Of a stretch of 64,000 nt of DNA, positions 1 through 8,197 are shown piece after piece. The translations under genes and the position numbers were made by a program. Numbering within the stretch: the stretch's first letter is position 1; each line of letters begins with the position of its first letter. The notes below the pieces were generated by a model that had not been told where the DNA came from, did no database searches, and was given only the letters and a program-made list of their open reading frames with translations. Source of the stretch: Arthrobacter sp. HY1533 (GTDB lineage: Bacteria > Actinomycetota > Actinomycetes > Actinomycetales > Micrococcaceae); NCBI RefSeq assembly GCF_027568515.1, contig NZ_JANKZF010000006.1, positions 204,623-268,622 on the forward strand, read 5' to 3'.

Positions 1-1401
1 GCAGCGGTCATTTTCATCTTTGGCCGCAACTCCTTCGACTCCCTGCTGGCCGGCGGCTGGGAGGACGGGGGATCCGTGACTGGCGGGACGCCCGTGGGGA
101 TCATTGGCGCCGTGGTGGGTGCCGCCGTCGTCATTTTCGGCATCTCCTTCTTCCTGTCGTGGCGCTTCACCCGCTACCAGGTCACGGATGAGCATGTGCA
201 CATCAACTCCGGCGTGGTCTTCCGCCAGCAGCGCCAGGCGCGCATTGACCGGGTGCAGGCCATCGACGTTGTGCAGCCGCTCGTGGCGCGCGCCTTTGGG
301 CTCGCGGAGCTGAAGTTTGAGGTGGCCGACGGCGGGAAGTCGGCCATGAAGCTGTCCTTCCTGAAGCTGGACGAGGCCAAGCGGCTGCGGGCGGCAATCC
401 TTGCCCGTGCGGCGGGCGTTCCGATGGACCCGCAGGCCCCGGGGCAGGTCCACGAGGCCCCGGAGAACCATGTCCTGACGCTGAATCCTGGCCGCATTGT
501 CGGTGCGGCGTTCTTCAGCGGCACCACGGTTTCCCTGTTGATCGTGGGCATTGCGGGGGCCGTTGTGGTCTCCCTCAGCAAGGAGCCCTCCATCCTCGTG
601 GCGGCCATCCCCATTGCGCTTGCCTTCATTGCCGCCTACTGGAAAGCCGTCACCACGGACTACAACTTCCGGGTTGCCGTGTCCCCGGACGGCGTCCGCC
701 TGCACTACGGCATGCTCGAAACCCGCGCGCAGACCATCCCGCCGGGCCGGGTCCAGGCCGTCGGCGTCACCCAGGGCCCCATCTGGCGGATGGCCGGCTG
801 GTACAAGGTGCACGTCAACGTGGCCGGCTACGGTGCGGACTCCTCGCAGAACGGCACACGCTCGGTGCTCCTGCCCGCAGGCACCCTTGATGAGGTCATG
901 ACAGTGCTGGGCCTGGTGTTCCCGGACCCCGGCACGGACCGGCCCTTCGAGGTGTTCACGGCCGGGCTGCGCGGCAAGGGCACGGACGGGGGCTTTGTGA
1001 ACTCGCCGCGCCAGGCCCGCTGGGTCGACCCCCTGGCCTGGCGGCGCAACGCCTTCCACGCCACCGGAACGGCGCTGCTGTGCCGCCGCGGCTTCGTTTA
1101 CCGGCAGCTGGACGTTGTGCCGCACGAGCGCACGCAGTCGCTGGGTCTGCGCCAGGGTCCGCTTGCGGCCGCCCTGGGACTGGCCAGCTTTGAGCTGCAC
1201 TCGACGGTGGGGCCCGTGCGGCCGCTCGTGAAACACATGTCGGTGGCCAACGCCCTGGCACTCTTTGATGCCCAGGCCCTGCGGGCGGCCATGGCGCGGC
1301 GCATCCACAGGGCGGAAAAATGGCTGGCGCCGGAGGTGCCCGCCACGCCGCCGCCAACAGAAGCAAACAACAGCAATGAGGAGACAAACCGTGGCGATTA
1401 A
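1..1401 (+). CDS. PH-domain (YdbT-type) membrane protein, 5' end cut by the window
   Basis: The reading frame is open from the first base, so the gene begins upstream; 466 codons are visible. Two hydrophobic stretches (about residues 28-50 and 160-220 of the visible part) surround beta-rich blocks. The block starting WRFTRYQVTDEHVHI and its later equivalents (about 225 and 355) look like repeated bacterial PH (bPH_2/YdbT) domains. Such proteins are inner-membrane proteins of unknown biochemical role, often encoded near folate and pantothenate genes in actinobacteria. The stop overlaps the next gene by 11 bp, which suggests one transcript continuing into the DUF2520 gene and possibly panC. A GTG at 76 could act as an internal start, but nothing favours it over the longer frame. 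Confidence 0.8.
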   Translation, partial: AAVIFIFGRNSFDSLLAGGWEDGGSVTGGTPVGIIGAVVGAAVVIFGISFFLSWRFTRYQVTDEHVHINSGVVFRQQRQARIDRVQAIDVVQPLVARAFGLAELKFEVADGGKSAMKLSFLKLDEAKRLRAAILARAAGVPMDPQAPGQVHEAPENHVLTLNPGRIVGAAFFSGTTVSLLIVGIAGAVVVSLSKEPSILVAAIPIALAFIAAYWKAVTTDYNFRVAVSPDGVRLHYGMLETRAQTIPPGRVQAVGVTQGPIWRMAGWYKVHVNVAGYGADSSQNGTRSVLLPAGTLDEVMTVLGLVFPDPGTDRPFEVFTAGLRGKGTDGGFVNSPRQARWVDPLAWRRNAFHATGTALLCRRGFVYRQLDVVPHERTQSLGLRQGPLAAALGLASFELHSTVGPVRPLVKHMSVANALALFDAQALRAAMARRIHRAEKWLAPEVPATPPPTEANNSNEETNRGD

Positions 1402-2317
1402 GCCGGGACGGCTGGGCATCGGAATCATTGGCGCCGGCAAGGTGGGCGCCGTCCTGGGGGCAGCGCTGCGCGGAGCCGGGCACGCCGTCGTCGGTGTTTC
1501 CGCCGTGTCCGAGGCATCTAAGGAGCGGGCCGAGCTGCTCCTGCCCGGGGTCCCCGTCCTTGAGGTGGCCGAGATTGTGGAACGCGCCGAGCTGGTGCTC
1601 CTGGCCGTGCCCGACGACGTGCTGCCCGAGCTCGTGGCCGGGCTCGGCACCATGGGGGCCTGGCAGGCCGGGCAGCTGGTTGCACACACCTCCGGCCGCT
1701 TCGGCACGGGTGTCCTGGCCCCCGTGAAGGCCGCTGGCGGCATCCCACTGGCCCTGCACCCCGCCATGACGTTCACGGGCATGAGCCTTGACTTGAACCG
1801 GCTGCCGGATTGCACCTTCGGCGTCACGGCCGATCCCGCCATGTTGCCTATCGCACAGGCGCTCGTGGTGGAAATGGGGGCCGAACCCGTGGTCATCGCC
1901 GAGGCCGACCGCGTGCTCTACCACGCGGCCCTGGCCCACTCCGCGAACCACATGGTCACGCTCGTGGCACAGGCGGCACAGGTGCTGGGCGACATCGGCG
2001 TGGAATCGCCCAACCAGGTCATGGGCCCGCTGCTGCGGGCGGCCCTGGAAAACGCCCTGGCCTCCGGTGAATCGGCGCTGACCGGCCCCGTGGCCCGCGG
2101 CGACGCCGGAACCGTGGCCGCCCATGCGGCGGCCCTGCGCGAGCACTCCCTGGACACCGGCGCGGCCGACATCCTCGACGCCTATCTCGCCATGGCCACG
2201 GCAACGGCCGCCCGCGCAGCCAAGCGCCGGCTCCTCTCCGCCGAGGCCTACCTTGGCGTGCAGGCCGCCCTCACCGCGGACGACGCCGGGCCCTCCGGCG
2301 CGGCCACCGGCGCCTAG
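1391..2317 (+). CDS. Rossmann-like and DUF2520 domain protein
   Basis: A 308-residue protein. The N-terminus carries a nucleotide-binding glycine loop (GAGKVG, residues about 11-16) in a Rossmann fold resembling ketopantoate reductase and pyrroline-5-carboxylate reductase; the C-terminal helical half matches DUF2520. The GTG at 1391 was chosen because the glycine loop follows at once and GAGGAGAC stands just upstream; a longer frame from 1265 would only add sequence antisense in character to the previous gene. It overlaps the PH-protein stop and lies 79 bp before panC. This adjacency to panC is common in actinobacteria and suggests a link to pantothenate or CoA metabolism, but the substrate is unknown. 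Confidence 0.85.
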   Translation: MAIKPGRLGIGIIGAGKVGAVLGAALRGAGHAVVGVSAVSEASKERAELLLPGVPVLEVAEIVERAELVLLAVPDDVLPELVAGLGTMGAWQAGQLVAHTSGRFGTGVLAPVKAAGGIPLALHPAMTFTGMSLDLNRLPDCTFGVTADPAMLPIAQALVVEMGAEPVVIAEADRVLYHAALAHSANHMVTLVAQAAQVLGDIGVESPNQVMGPLLRAALENALASGESALTGPVARGDAGTVAAHAAALREHSLDTGAADILDAYLAMATATAARAAKRRLLSAEAYLGVQAALTADDAGPSGAATGA

Positions 2318-2396
2318 GGCGCGTCCCGGCCCCGGAACGCGGGGGCCGTGCAGTTTTTGAGTTGTCGACTGTCCTGAAATGAAGAAAGTGAAGACC

Positions 2397-3323
2397 ATGA
2401 GCATTGCCTTGGTGACAACCATTGCCGAACTGAAGGCCGCAACCGCGGCGCTGCTGGAGGAACGGGCCGGGGCCGGTGCCGCAGAATCGGGCACGCTGGG
2501 CCTGGTCCCCACCATGGGGGCCCTGCACCACGGCCACGCAGCATTGGCCCGTGCCGCAGTTGAAGAGAACTCCGTGGTGGTGGCCACCGTGTTCATCAAC
2601 CCACTGCAGTTCGGCGACCCCGGCGACCTGGCCCGCTACCCTCGCACCACCGAGGCGGACCTGGCCCTGCTGGGCGAGGCCGGCGTGGACATCATGTTTG
2701 CCCCGTCCGTGGAGGAGATGTACCCCGGCGGCGAGCCCATGGTCCGCGTCACGGGCGGAACCATGGGCGAGATACACGAGGGGGCCTCCCGGCCCGGGCA
2801 CTTTGACGGCGCCCTGACAGTGGTTTCCAAGCTGCTCCACGTGGGCATGCCCAACACGGGCCTGGCCGCGCCGGATGGCTCCGGGCGCCCGGCCTACCGG
2901 GCCTACTTTGGCCAGAAGGACGCCCAGCAGCTGGCCCTGGTGCGGCGCATGGTGGCGGACCTGAACTTCCCCGTGGACATTGTGGCCGTGCCCATCATCC
3001 GCGACGCCGACGGGCTCGCCTCCTCGAGCCGCAACCGCTTCCTGTCGGCCGAAGAGCGGGAATCGGCGCTGGTGCTTTCACGCGCCCTGGAGCTGCTCAA
3101 GGGCCGTGCCGACGCCCACGAGCCGCTGGACATTCGCTCCGCCGAGGAGCTGGTGCGCAGCGCCCCGGGCGTTGAACTGGACTACCTGGAGGTGGTGGAC
3201 CCCGACACCCTCGCGGTGCGGGCCGAGCTCTGCCAGGACACACCCTTCACGGGCCAGGCGCTGGCGATCATCGCGGCCAAGGTGGGGCCCGTCCGGCTCA
3301 TCGACAACGTGCTCCTCGGTTAG
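2397..3323 (+). CDS. panC: Pantoate--beta-alanine ligase
   Basis: Catalyses ATP-dependent condensation of pantoate and beta-alanine to pantothenate, the last step of vitamin B5 synthesis, in the cytoplasm. The 308-residue product is of family length. It has the nucleotidyltransferase HIGH-type motif MGALHHGH (residues 40-47), the [14 protein letters not shown] region and the SSRNRFLS segment that serves as the KMSKS-like loop. ATG 2397 is preferred because [12 protein letters not shown] matches the usual PanC N-terminus; an in-frame ATG at 2379 would add six residues. panD and coaX, which often follow panC in relatives, are not here: the next genes run the other way. Confidence 0.95.
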   Translation: MSIALVTTIAELKAATAALLEERAGAGAAESGTLGLVPTMGALHHGHAALARAAVEENSVVVATVFINPLQFGDPGDLARYPRTTEADLALLGEAGVDIMFAPSVEEMYPGGEPMVRVTGGTMGEIHEGASRPGHFDGALTVVSKLLHVGMPNTGLAAPDGSGRPAYRAYFGQKDAQQLALVRRMVADLNFPVDIVAVPIIRDADGLASSSRNRFLSAEERESALVLSRALELLKGRADAHEPLDIRSAEELVRSAPGVELDYLEVVDPDTLAVRAELCQDTPFTGQALAIIAAKVGPVRLIDNVLLG

Positions 3324-3468
3324 CCGCCAGGCGGCAGACCGGCATCTCCTCGGCTGGGCCCCCGGGCGCGAGGGGCCCGCTGCGAGCATGCGAGCAGTGG
3401 GAGCGGGTGGGGACTATCCGCCCGACGGCCGCGGGCGGCCTTTCGGTCTCCTTTACGCGGCCTACGGA

Positions 3469-3511
3469 AACGCCGGCTCTGCCGCCCTTGAAGGGCAGCG
3501 GAGCCGGCGTT
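3469..3511. terminator. Bidirectional hairpin between panC and rbsK
   Basis: The arms 3469-3479 and 3501-3511 (AACGCCGGCTC / GAGCCGGCGTT) pair perfectly. The pairing continues inward through 3481-3487 with one mismatch around a five-base loop. It sits between convergent genes and has only a weak T-run. Confidence 0.6.
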
Positions 3512-3527
3512 CTGCGTGAGCCTGGGA

Positions 3528-4460
3528 CTACAGCCTTGCAGCCACCTCGGCCACCGTGGGGTATGCGGTCTGCGTGCCCTTCTTTGTTGCGGCCAGCGCC
3601 GCAGCAACCGAGGCGTAGCGGGCGGCATCGGCCAGCGTGCTGCCGTCGGCCAGGCGTGCGGCAACTGCGCCCGTGAAGGCGTCGCCGGCACCTGTGGTGT
3701 CAACGGCGTCAACCACTGTCGGGGCAATGCGCACCACGGGCTCGGCGGTGTTGGTGGAATCCAGCACTACGGAACCCTGTGAGCCTAGTGTCACCAGGAC
3801 CTGGTGCAGCCCGCGCGCGGCGAACTTGTCGATGGCGCCGTGCCAGTCCGCGACAGGTGCGTCGGGGGCCGGCATGGCAAAGCCGCCCAGGAACTGGGAG
3901 GCCTCGTGGGCGTTGACCAGCAGCACGTCCGTCAGCTGCGCGAGCGCATCGGCCACGGGAGCGTAGGGCGAGAGGTTCAGCAGCACTGTTGCCCCGGCGT
4001 CGTGCCCGGCCTGGGCAGCAGCCTGCACGGTCTCCAGGGAGACCTCCAGGCACAGGCACACCACGGCCGCGTCCCCGAACAGGGCCGGGGCCATGTCGGC
4101 CGGGGAGAGGGTGCCGTTGGCGCCGGCGTTGATGATGATGGTGTTTTCCCCGCCCGCATCAACCGAGATGACAGCAACGCCCGTGGGCTGGGCCGTGCGG
4201 CGCACATGGCTGACATCCACGCCTGCCCCGGCCGTGGAGGCCACGAGCATGTCGCCGTTGGGATCCTGGCCCACGGCGCCCAGCAGGGTGACGGTGCCGC
4301 CCAGCTTGGCCGCCGCAACGGCCTGGTTGGCGCTCTTGCCGCCCGGGTTCACGGCAAAGCCGTTGCCGTGCAGCGTCTCGCCCGGGTTGGGAAGGCGTTC
4401 GGAGTAAATGGTGAGGTCCGCGTTGAGCGAACCGGCCACCACTATGCGGGCTGCTGTCAT
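3528..4460 (-). CDS. rbsK: Ribokinase (PfkB family)
   Basis: Phosphorylates ribose to ribose 5-phosphate in the cytoplasm. The 310 residues show both PfkB signatures: GGKSANQAVAAAKLGG (40-55) for sugar binding and DTTGAGDAFTG (254-264) with catalytic Asp260. The ATG at 4460 overlaps the upstream transporter stop as ATGA, so translation is probably coupled; the frame stays open upstream but that sequence is antisense to the transporter. As the last gene of a nucleoside hydrolase - transporter - kinase operon it would consume the ribose released by the hydrolase. A closely related kinase, such as one for deoxyribose, cannot be excluded. Confidence 0.88.
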   Translation of the reverse strand: MTAARIVVAGSLNADLTIYSERLPNPGETLHGNGFAVNPGGKSANQAVAAAKLGGTVTLLGAVGQDPNGDMLVASTAGAGVDVSHVRRTAQPTGVAVISVDAGGENTIIINAGANGTLSPADMAPALFGDAAVVCLCLEVSLETVQAAAQAGHDAGATVLLNLSPYAPVADALAQLTDVLLVNAHEASQFLGGFAMPAPDAPVADWHGAIDKFAARGLHQVLVTLGSQGSVVLDSTNTAEPVVRIAPTVVDAVDTTGAGDAFTGAVAARLADGSTLADAARYASVAAALAATKKGTQTAYPTVAEVAARL

Positions 4461-5875
4461 TGGGAAACCTCTGCGTCGACGGGCTTGGGAACCAGCAAGG
4501 AGGCGGCAAAGGCTGCCGCCGTGATGGCGAGGGCAACAATGACCACCGTCAGGTAGGAGCCGTGGCCGCCCAGCGGGGCGGTGGCAACCAGGACGGCCGG
4601 CAGGACCAGGAAGCTGAGCCCGGCGCCGAGGTTGAAGGCGCCGGCGTTCATGCCGGGCAGGAATCCGGGGTTTCCCTCGGGGGAGAGGACCACGCCAAGG
4701 CCATTGAGCATGATGTTCACCGTACCGGCGTACATGATGCCCAGCAACACGGTTCCGGTGATCATCCACGGCAGGCTGTGCAGGCCCAGGAAACCAACAA
4801 TGGCCAGGGCAACAATGCTGCCCAGCAGGCCCACGCGCAGCATGGTGGTGTAGCCGATGACCGGGGCCAGGCGGCCCGTGATGGGACCGAAGAGCCAGCC
4901 CAGCAGGGCATACGGTGTCAGGATGATCAGGCTCATCTGCGTTGCGCCGATGCCAAAGCCGGGGTCCACAGCCTGCACGAATGCCGGGACAATGCCGTTG
5001 ATGACCGCGAAGATGCCTGTCATGGTCAGCATGGTGGTCAGCAGCGGGGCCCAGGTGGAGCGCTGGCGCAGGTGCACTGTCTCAACCATGGGGTGCGGGG
5101 ACACCTTCTCCACCTTCCAGAAGGCCATGAAGGAGACAACGGAGACCAGGGCCAGTGCCAGGGAGGTCACGAGCGGGACGGTGGCCATGCCACCAATGAG
5201 CTTGCTGGCCTCGTTCAGCGCGGTCAGCAGGGCACCCACGGCAACGACGATGAAGAACACGCCGAGCCAGTCCATCTTGGTGCCCTCGCCGGGCTTTGAC
5301 TCCCCGGCCAGGAGTGCGATCAAGACCACGGCAACAGCGGCGATGACGACCATGAGCCAGAAAATGCTGCGGAAGCCAAAGTGCTCCGCAAAGTAGCCGC
5401 CCACAAAGGAGTCAATGCCGGCGATGCCGCCGTTGACGGCCGTGATCAGGCCCATGAGGGCCCCGTACTTCTTGGGGTCCTTGACGGCGGAGCGCAGCAT
5501 GATCAGGCACAGCGGGACTGTGGGGCCGCTGACGCCTTGGATGATGCGGCCCACGAAGAGCCAGGTGATGTCCGGTGCCATGGCGGAGATGATGGAGCCC
5601 ACGCCCATCAGGATCATCATGCCCACCAGGACCTTCTTGCGCCCGATGATGTCGCTCAGGCGCGGCAGGAACAGTGAGAAGACGGCGGCGGCAGTGAAGA
5701 ACCAGGTCTGGGACAGGCCAATGGCGGCCTGGCTGGCGTTGAGTTCCTCGCCCATGGTGACCAGGGCGGGGCTGAGCATGGAGGCGTTGAGCTGGAAGGC
5801 CACACAGGCCGTCAGCAGTGCGACCATCAGGGCCGTGATGTTGCCGGCCTTGCTGGTTTTTACGGAGAGGCTCAC
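4457..5875 (-). CDS. MFS transporter, probably nucleoside or ribose uptake
   Basis: A 472-residue polytopic membrane protein with about 12-14 hydrophobic segments. The MFS loop motif LSDIIGRKKVLVG lies after TM2 and GRIIQGVSGP in TM4, as in drug/proton-antiporter-like MFS proteins. The GTG start at 5875 overlaps the nucleoside hydrolase stop (GTGA), and its own stop overlaps the ribokinase start. That gapless operon context, rather than sequence alone, points to import of nucleosides or ribose; substrate assignment is inference. Confidence 0.8.
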   Translation of the reverse strand: MSLSVKTSKAGNITALMVALLTACVAFQLNASMLSPALVTMGEELNASQAAIGLSQTWFFTAAAVFSLFLPRLSDIIGRKKVLVGMMILMGVGSIISAMAPDITWLFVGRIIQGVSGPTVPLCLIMLRSAVKDPKKYGALMGLITAVNGGIAGIDSFVGGYFAEHFGFRSIFWLMVVIAAVAVVLIALLAGESKPGEGTKMDWLGVFFIVVAVGALLTALNEASKLIGGMATVPLVTSLALALVSVVSFMAFWKVEKVSPHPMVETVHLRQRSTWAPLLTTMLTMTGIFAVINGIVPAFVQAVDPGFGIGATQMSLIILTPYALLGWLFGPITGRLAPVIGYTTMLRVGLLGSIVALAIVGFLGLHSLPWMITGTVLLGIMYAGTVNIMLNGLGVVLSPEGNPGFLPGMNAGAFNLGAGLSFLVLPAVLVATAPLGGHGSYLTVVIVALAITAAAFAASLLVPKPVDAEVSQ

Positions 5876-6864
5876 GCGTCAACCTCGCCAATGTTGACCA
5901 GGGCGTCGGTGACCATGTTCCAGAACTTCGCGTGGTCCAGCTTGACTGCCACGGAGGTCTTGCAGTCGGCGGGGGCAGGGGCGCGGAAATCGGCCACTGT
6001 CATGCCCAGCGTCAGGGTGCCGGTCAACTCGATGTCGACGGGGACCTTCTGGGTGGTCATGACGGTGGGGTCGATGACGTAGGCCACGGCGCAGGGGTCG
6101 TGGACGGGCGGGTAGTCAAAGCCCTGGGCGTCCTTGTACGTCTTGGTGAAGAACTCCATGAGCTCCATGACGAACTTGGCCGGCTTGGTGCCCACGGCGT
6201 CGATGGCCGCGCACACCTCGGGGGTGGCCAGCGCCTGGTGCGTCAGGTCAAGGCCCACCATGACAACTTCCCAGCCCGCGTTGAACACGATGTGGGCGGC
6301 CTCGGGGTCGATCTTGATGTTGAATTCGGCCACGGGGCTCCAGTTGCCCACGTGGTAGCCGCCGCCCATGAGGACGACTTCCTTGACCCGCTCCACAATG
6401 CGCGGTTCCTTGCGGGCAGCCATGGCGATGTTGGTCAGCCCGGCCGTGGGAACCAGGGTGATGGTGCCGGGCTCGTGGGACATGACAAGGTCAATGATGA
6501 GGTCGACGGCGTGGCGCGGGTCCAGCTCGATCGCGGACTCGGGCTGGGCGGGGCCGTCCATGCCGGACTCGCCGTGGATGTCCGGCGCGGTTTCAATGCT
6601 GCGCACCAGGGGACGGTCGCAGCCGGCGGCGAAGGGGACGCCGGTGATGCCGGCGATGGTGCCAACGCTCAGCGCATTCCTGGTGACCTTGGCCAGGGTC
6701 TGGTTGCCCACCACTGTGGTCACGGCCAGCAGCTCAATATTGGGGTTGCCGTGCGCCAGCAGCATGGCCACGGCGTCATCGTGCCCGGGGTCGCAGTCAA
6801 GGATGATCTTGCGGGGCTCGGTGGCCGTTGCTGTTTGAGGGGTGGCAGGTATTTCCGAGTTCAC
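5872..6864 (-). CDS. Nucleoside hydrolase (IUNH family)
   Basis: Hydrolyses the N-glycosidic bond of ribonucleosides, giving free base and ribose. The 330-residue product has the family Ca2+/ribose-binding signature DCDPGHDDAVAM (residues 23-34) and the C-terminal HDPCAVAY segment with another conserved Asp. The GTG at 6864 was chosen because GGAGAAAAA sits directly upstream and the preceding codons run through the operator region. It is the first gene of an operon with a transporter and ribokinase. Control by the divergent LacI protein is suggested by two palindromes overlapping its promoter. Base specificity cannot be read from the sequence. Confidence 0.92.
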   Translation of the reverse strand: MNSEIPATPQTATATEPRKIILDCDPGHDDAVAMLLAHGNPNIELLAVTTVVGNQTLAKVTRNALSVGTIAGITGVPFAAGCDRPLVRSIETAPDIHGESGMDGPAQPESAIELDPRHAVDLIIDLVMSHEPGTITLVPTAGLTNIAMAARKEPRIVERVKEVVLMGGGYHVGNWSPVAEFNIKIDPEAAHIVFNAGWEVVMVGLDLTHQALATPEVCAAIDAVGTKPAKFVMELMEFFTKTYKDAQGFDYPPVHDPCAVAYVIDPTVMTTQKVPVDIELTGTLTLGMTVADFRAPAPADCKTSVAVKLDHAKFWNMVTDALVNIGEVDA

Positions 6865-6943
6865 TTTTTCTCCACGTCGTTGGGGTGCGGCTCCGGTTGG
6901 CCGGGGGCATGCGCGGGACTTGCCCGGCACGGTCGCTCCATCC

Positions 6944-6973
6944 ACGTTAAGCGCTTGACGTCGGTCACGTCAA
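6944..6973 (-). promoter_or_regulatory. Predicted promoter of the nucleoside hydrolase operon
   Basis: On the minus strand TTGACG (6968-6973) is followed after 18 bp by TAACGT (6944-6949). Both hexamers lie inside the operator palindromes, so repressor binding would block RNA polymerase. The -10 match is modest. Confidence 0.45.
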
Positions 6974-6985
6974 GCGCTTGACGTG
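6944..6985. promoter_or_regulatory. Tandem LacI-type operators
   Basis: A perfect 20-bp palindrome, CACGTCAAGCGCTTGACGTG, occupies 6966-6985. A second copy with one mismatch (ACGTTAAGCGCTTGACGT) occupies 6944-6961. Their centres are 23 bp apart, about two helical turns. The central CG step flanked by AAGC/GCTT is typical of LacI-family sites. They lie between the divergent LacI gene and the operon. Confidence 0.8.
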
Positions 6986-7017
6986 CCGCGCCTGCGGCGC
7001 ACGGGCCACGGCACCGA

Positions 7018-7023
7018 TACGAT
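7018..7023 (+). promoter_or_regulatory. -10 element for leaderless lacI-family gene
   Basis: TACGAT ends six bases before the ATG at 7030, and there is no Shine-Dalgarno sequence, so transcription should start at the A of the start codon. Confidence 0.5.
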
Positions 7024-7029
7024 CTATCC

Positions 7030-8148
7030 ATGCCTCCGCCGACAACTCCCACGCCAAGCACCGCCGGGCACAGCAGCGAGCTGTCCCCGGGCGGGCAGCT
7101 GCCCGCAGGTGCTGGCCGCCGCGTCACGGCGGCCATGGTTGCCGCCCGCGCCGGCGTCTCCGCCGCGACGGTGTCGCTCGTGACCAGCGGCAAGACAGCG
7201 GGCCGGGTCTCGCAGGCCAACATTGACAAGGTTGATGCAGCCGTCACCGAACTGGGCTATGTGGTCAACGGCCTGGGCAGCTCACTTGCCAAGGGGCGCA
7301 GCAACATTGTGATCCTCGTGGCCCCCGACGTCTCCAACCCGTTCTATGCGAAGGTCATTGCCGGCGTCAGGGAGGGAATCGGCCCCGAATTCCAGCTTCT
7401 CCTCTCCGTCACCGAGGCCGGCCACACGCCCGAATCCGCAGATGTGCGCAGGCTCCTGGCCCTGCGCCCGGCCGGACTCCTTGTGGACGCGCCCAGCGCC
7501 CGCTTCCTGGCCGAACTGCAGGTCAGCGACCCCATGGTGCTCCTGGACGCCGCCGGCATTGAAAGCGCGGCCCCCTCGGTGAACTTCGACGTGGCCCACG
7601 GTGCCCGCATGCTCGCGGCACACCTGGCGCAGCAGGGACACCGCACTGTGGCCTATCTGGACAGCACCACCGGCACCGAAACTTTCCGTGTCCGCCGAGA
7701 GGCCTTCTTCCGGGAAGCGGCCCGGCTCGGCATCGACGTCGCGGCGCAGGGCGAGGCCACGATTGACGTCGGCGCCGCCGCGCTTGCCTTCACCGAAGCG
7801 TGGCCGGGCTGGTCGCACCAGGGGGTGACCGCCGTCGTGTGTGCCACCGACACGCACGCCTACGGGGTGCTCCAGGAAGCCCGCGTGGCCGGGGTTGCCG
7901 TCCCGGCAGCACTTGCCGTCACGGGCTTTGACGACCTGCCCTACTCCGAGACGTCAAACCCCGGCCTTACCACCGTGCAGCTGCCCGCGCTGGAAATGGG
8001 CAAGCTGGCAGGGGAGCTGCTGCGCGGGCTCATGGCAGGGGAGCAGGCTGCCGCCCCGCACCTGACTCTGGACGCCGCTCTGGTGGTCCGCGGATCCACC
8101 GTGGACCCGGTCCTGGCCGGTGCCGGGCAGGGGCTCCCAGCGGGCTGA
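7030..8148 (+). CDS. LacI-family repressor of the nucleoside operon
   Basis: A 372-residue transcription factor. A proline/glycine-rich N-terminal tail of about 30 residues precedes the helix-turn-helix (about 32-78, VTAAMVAARAGVSAATVSLV), then the hinge and a periplasmic-binding-protein-like effector domain. It is divergent from the nucleoside hydrolase operon with paired palindromes between them, so it most likely represses that operon in response to a nucleoside or ribose. The long N-terminal tail before the HTH is unusual, but the leaderless -10 supports this ATG. A later start, nearer the HTH, is the alternative. Confidence 0.88.
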   Translation: MPPPTTPTPSTAGHSSELSPGGQLPAGAGRRVTAAMVAARAGVSAATVSLVTSGKTAGRVSQANIDKVDAAVTELGYVVNGLGSSLAKGRSNIVILVAPDVSNPFYAKVIAGVREGIGPEFQLLLSVTEAGHTPESADVRRLLALRPAGLLVDAPSARFLAELQVSDPMVLLDAAGIESAAPSVNFDVAHGARMLAAHLAQQGHRTVAYLDSTTGTETFRVRREAFFREAARLGIDVAAQGEATIDVGAAALAFTEAWPGWSHQGVTAVVCATDTHAYGVLQEARVAGVAVPAALAVTGFDDLPYSETSNPGLTTVQLPALEMGKLAGELLRGLMAGEQAAAPHLTLDAALVVRGSTVDPVLAGAGQGLPAG

Positions 8149-8183
8149 AACGGGGCACGGAGGGTTCACCCAGATTCAGCAAC

Positions 8184-8189
8184 TAAACT
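8184..8189 (+). promoter_or_regulatory. Possible -10 element of lysS
   Basis: TAAACT lies eight bases before the GTG start of lysS, which has no Shine-Dalgarno sequence; this suggests a leaderless or nearly leaderless transcript. Confidence 0.4.
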
Positions 8190-8197
8190 AGTGAACC

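Noticed and set aside
956..2599. A 547-codon open frame on the minus strand
   Set aside because: Antisense to the PH, DUF2520 and panC genes; composition typical of a shadow frame.
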